Assembly: GCA_016200385.1 (NCBI GenBank)
Contig: JACQEV010000050.1
Span: forward strand, 1-14,609
DNA: 14,609 nt
DNA from: Candidatus Methylomirabilota bacterium
Lineage (GTDB): Bacteria > Methylomirabilota > Methylomirabilia > Methylomirabilales > Methylomirabilaceae
Direction: 5' to 3'
The translations under genes and the position numbers were made by a program. Within the stretch, counting starts at the first letter, position 1. Every line of letters begins with the position of its first letter. Below are positions 13,092 through 14,609 of the stretch, piece after piece. A model generated the notes under the pieces. That model worked only from the letters and a program-made list of their open reading frames with translations. It had not been told where the DNA came from and searched no databases.

Positions 13092-14594
13092 TTAGCTCTC
13101 TTGGGTCCTGTGCCTTCGCTGGGCCCCCCGGACAAGGAGTAGCTGGGCGGCGACGGTCAACAGCGCCGCTATGGGAGGGTACAGAAAGCTCTTCGCCGAA
13201 GCGGGCTCCTCAAGGATCAGGTAGTACCAGGCAGAGACTGACATCTTGTTCCCGGACTCTCCGTTTCCCCCGTCCCAGGCCAGGAATGCGACCGGTATAA
13301 ACCGGCCGCGCTTAAAGCCGGGCGCGCCCTTCGACTTGGGAGCCAACGGCCTGGTGATCAGCAACCGATACTGTCCCTCCTGATAGATCGCCGCCCCGGT
13401 CACTCCTGCCGCCCCTGCCGCAGGCTGTTCCTGCACCCGCCCCAACCCGGCCGCGGTCAGCTCATCGACCCGATCCGCATCCGATCGCCAGCGGATCAAG
13501 TAGACCGGATGATCCGAATCCCCCATGAGGAAATAGGGCCTTTCGCTCCCTTCGAGCGGTTGCGCCGGAAACTGCAGCGCGAGGGCGTCCGGAGCCGCCT
13601 GCGCCTGGTCACCGGTCGCTCGCTTGCCGGCGGTGGGGTCGTCCCACGCGACAAGAAAGGCAATCTCCTTGTCGTTATAGGCCACTTTTACCGATACCAT
13701 GTCGATCGAGGGCGTGAAGTTCCTCGGATCAACGATCACCTGCCCGACCAGGGGGAAATTTGTCGCGGAGATCTGTTCCCAGAGTGGATCACCGGGGGTC
13801 GTCGGGAGAGCGCTCCGCATGAGCTTGGCTGCCAAGACGGTGCCGTAGTTCGGGCCGTCGGGACCGAGGGACACGACGTAGTTGCTGAGATGCCAGCTCT
13901 GTTCGGCGTCGATCGATTCGGAATAGGCGGGCATGGGCGTCCCAGCAATGCCGGTGCTGAACCGTGTGTAGATCGCCTTGGCCGAGCTGCCGCCGCGGAA
14001 GTTCCACCGCTTCGTCAAATCGGCAGGGCGGTTTCTATTCCCCCACTCATCCTTCAGCGTGGGTGCCGATGCGCCGTCGGCTCGGCCCTCCTTCCCGTGG
14101 CAGGTGAAACACTCGAGGTCCTGGTACAGTTGGCGGCCTTTGTCCAGGCTCTCCTTCGAAGCCCCGACTTCCTTGCCGACTTGGATCGGCTTCCCCGCTC
14201 CTTCGCTCTTGAAGCGGTCCGAAAAGTTCTTGATGTACTGGACCACGGCGCGCCTCTCCCGTTCCGGCAGCGTGTTCCAGCCCGGCATCGAGGTCCCCCG
14301 CATCCCCTCGGTAACAATCGAGAAGAGATCGTCATCTGTGGGCAAGCTGCCGCTCGGCGTTGAGCGGATTTTGTAGAGGCCACGGGTGAAATCGCGTGGG
14401 CGCGGATCGAGGAATGGCGCAGCAACTCCGTCGCCGCCCCCCTCAAACCCATGGCAAAAGGCGCACCGCTTTTCGTAGACCTGTTTTCCCAGCTCCATAT
14501 CGGCCTGCTGGGCCCAGGCATCCGAAGAAAGCGCGAGGTGCGCGGTGCGCGGTGCGCGGTGCGAAGAATCGTGCACTCTTTCTGCGATGTTCAC
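13092..14594 (-). CDS. Dihaem cytochrome c fused to an ethylbenzene-dehydrogenase-type haem b domain, membrane-anchored
   Basis: A 500-residue exported electron-transfer protein. Two c-type haem sites, CAFCHG (44-49) and CFTCHG (162-167), each have a following axial Met (SMPGW, Met103; TPMPAY, Met221). Residues about 250-460 (e.g. VKVAYNDKEIAFLVAWDDP, ALQFPA, AFLAWDGGNGE, AWYYLILEE) match the EB_dh domain that holds haem b in gamma subunits of type II DMSO-reductase enzymes such as ethylbenzene dehydrogenase and the NxrC/NarI-like subunits of some nitrite oxidoreductases. A C-terminal helix YPPIAALLTVAAQLLLVRG (472-490) anchors it. Its job is probably to pass electrons between a periplasmic molybdoenzyme or quinol pool and soluble cytochromes. 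GTG 14594 is nominal: the frame is open to the window edge and the expected hydrophobic signal is poor (only LALSSDAWA before a likely AWA cleavage), so the true start may lie outside. Confidence 0.85.
   Translation of the reverse strand: MNIAERVHDSSHRAPRTAHLALSSDAWAQQADMELGKQVYEKRCAFCHGFEGGGDGVAAPFLDPRPRDFTRGLYKIRSTPSGSLPTDDDLFSIVTEGMRGTSMPGWNTLPERERRAVVQYIKNFSDRFKSEGAGKPIQVGKEVGASKESLDKGRQLYQDLECFTCHGKEGRADGASAPTLKDEWGNRNRPADLTKRWNFRGGSSAKAIYTRFSTGIAGTPMPAYSESIDAEQSWHLSNYVVSLGPDGPNYGTVLAAKLMRSALPTTPGDPLWEQISATNFPLVGQVIVDPRNFTPSIDMVSVKVAYNDKEIAFLVAWDDPTAGKRATGDQAQAAPDALALQFPAQPLEGSERPYFLMGDSDHPVYLIRWRSDADRVDELTAAGLGRVQEQPAAGAAGVTGAAIYQEGQYRLLITRPLAPKSKGAPGFKRGRFIPVAFLAWDGGNGESGNKMSVSAWYYLILEEPASAKSFLYPPIAALLTVAAQLLLVRGAQRRHRTQES
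14537..14563. repeat. Heptanucleotide tandem repeat (GGTGCGC, nearly four copies) in the 5' coding region
   Basis: GGTGCGC occurs three times in full and once as GGTGCG without a break. The unit is 7 bp, so loss or gain of one copy shifts the reading frame of the cytochrome gene. It encodes the HRAPRTAH segment ahead of the presumed signal cleavage site. Confidence 0.85.
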
Positions 14595-14609
14595 AGAACC
14601 GACCAGACC

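Noticed and set aside
13509..14363. A 284-residue open frame on the plus strand opposite the large cytochrome
   Set aside because: It mirrors the high-GC coding strand of a gene with clear haem motifs and shows no domain or ribosome-binding site of its own.
1..14609. tRNA genes (including tRNA-Sec), CRISPR arrays, phage att sites
   Set aside because: I looked for T-loop patterns, regularly spaced repeats and integrase genes and saw none. This is by eye only, and divergent tRNA-Sec could be missed without a covariance search.

Overview
The window is about 14.6 kb of gene-dense, GC-rich bacterial DNA with no rRNA, tRNA, CRISPR array or complete insertion sequence that I can recognise. Short overlaps between genes, GTG/TTG starts, a c-type cytochrome joined to an ethylbenzene-dehydrogenase-type haem domain, and a luciferase-like oxidoreductase suggest an anaerobic or respiratory environmental bacterium. 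A lineage such as NC10/Methylomirabilota or a relative is my guess and is not proved here.

Left part (1-4284): a leftward pair encodes a stand-alone LigD-type 3'-phosphoesterase and an aspartate ammonia-lyase that runs off the left edge. Facing away from it is a rightward, tightly overlapping four-gene operon. Its first gene is the highlight: an AhpD-like protein whose redox motif reads Cys-x-x-UGA, with a SECIS-like hairpin just after the UGA. It is best read as a selenoprotein (CxxU) that ordinary gene calling would split or truncate. A family-5 uracil-DNA glycosylase, a HAD phosphatase and a GHMP kinase follow, each overlapping the gene before it.

Middle (4285-10250): a roughly 110-bp element with near-perfect terminal inverted repeats and a doubtful 43-codon ORF precede a second overlapping operon: an FAD/NAD(P) oxidoreductase, a small zinc-ribbon protein and a lipoprotein that may be a TIM-barrel hydrolase. 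It meets a leftward luciferase-like oxidoreductase tail to tail with a 4-bp overlap. From 8487 to 8723 lies a compact transcription unit: promoter, a 15-codon ORF behind a Shine-Dalgarno that matches the whole 16S 3' tail, a hairpin and a strong terminator. An Smr-domain gene, a convergent class I glutamine amidotransferase and a remnant of an FAD-dependent amine/amino-acid oxidase follow.

Right part (10550-14609): a toxin-antitoxin pair with a broken DUF4258 toxin and an intact YgiT-type zinc-finger antitoxin, thiI for tRNA 4-thiouridine, a frameshifted monohaem cytochrome c, and a large dihaem cytochrome c/EB_dh protein with a C-terminal anchor. A heptanucleotide tandem repeat sits in the 5' coding region of that last gene.

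Decay is a theme of the window: an internally deleted oxidase, a doubly damaged toxin and a cytochrome that has lost its axial methionine by one base. The selenocysteine gene, by contrast, looks intact once the UGA is read through.
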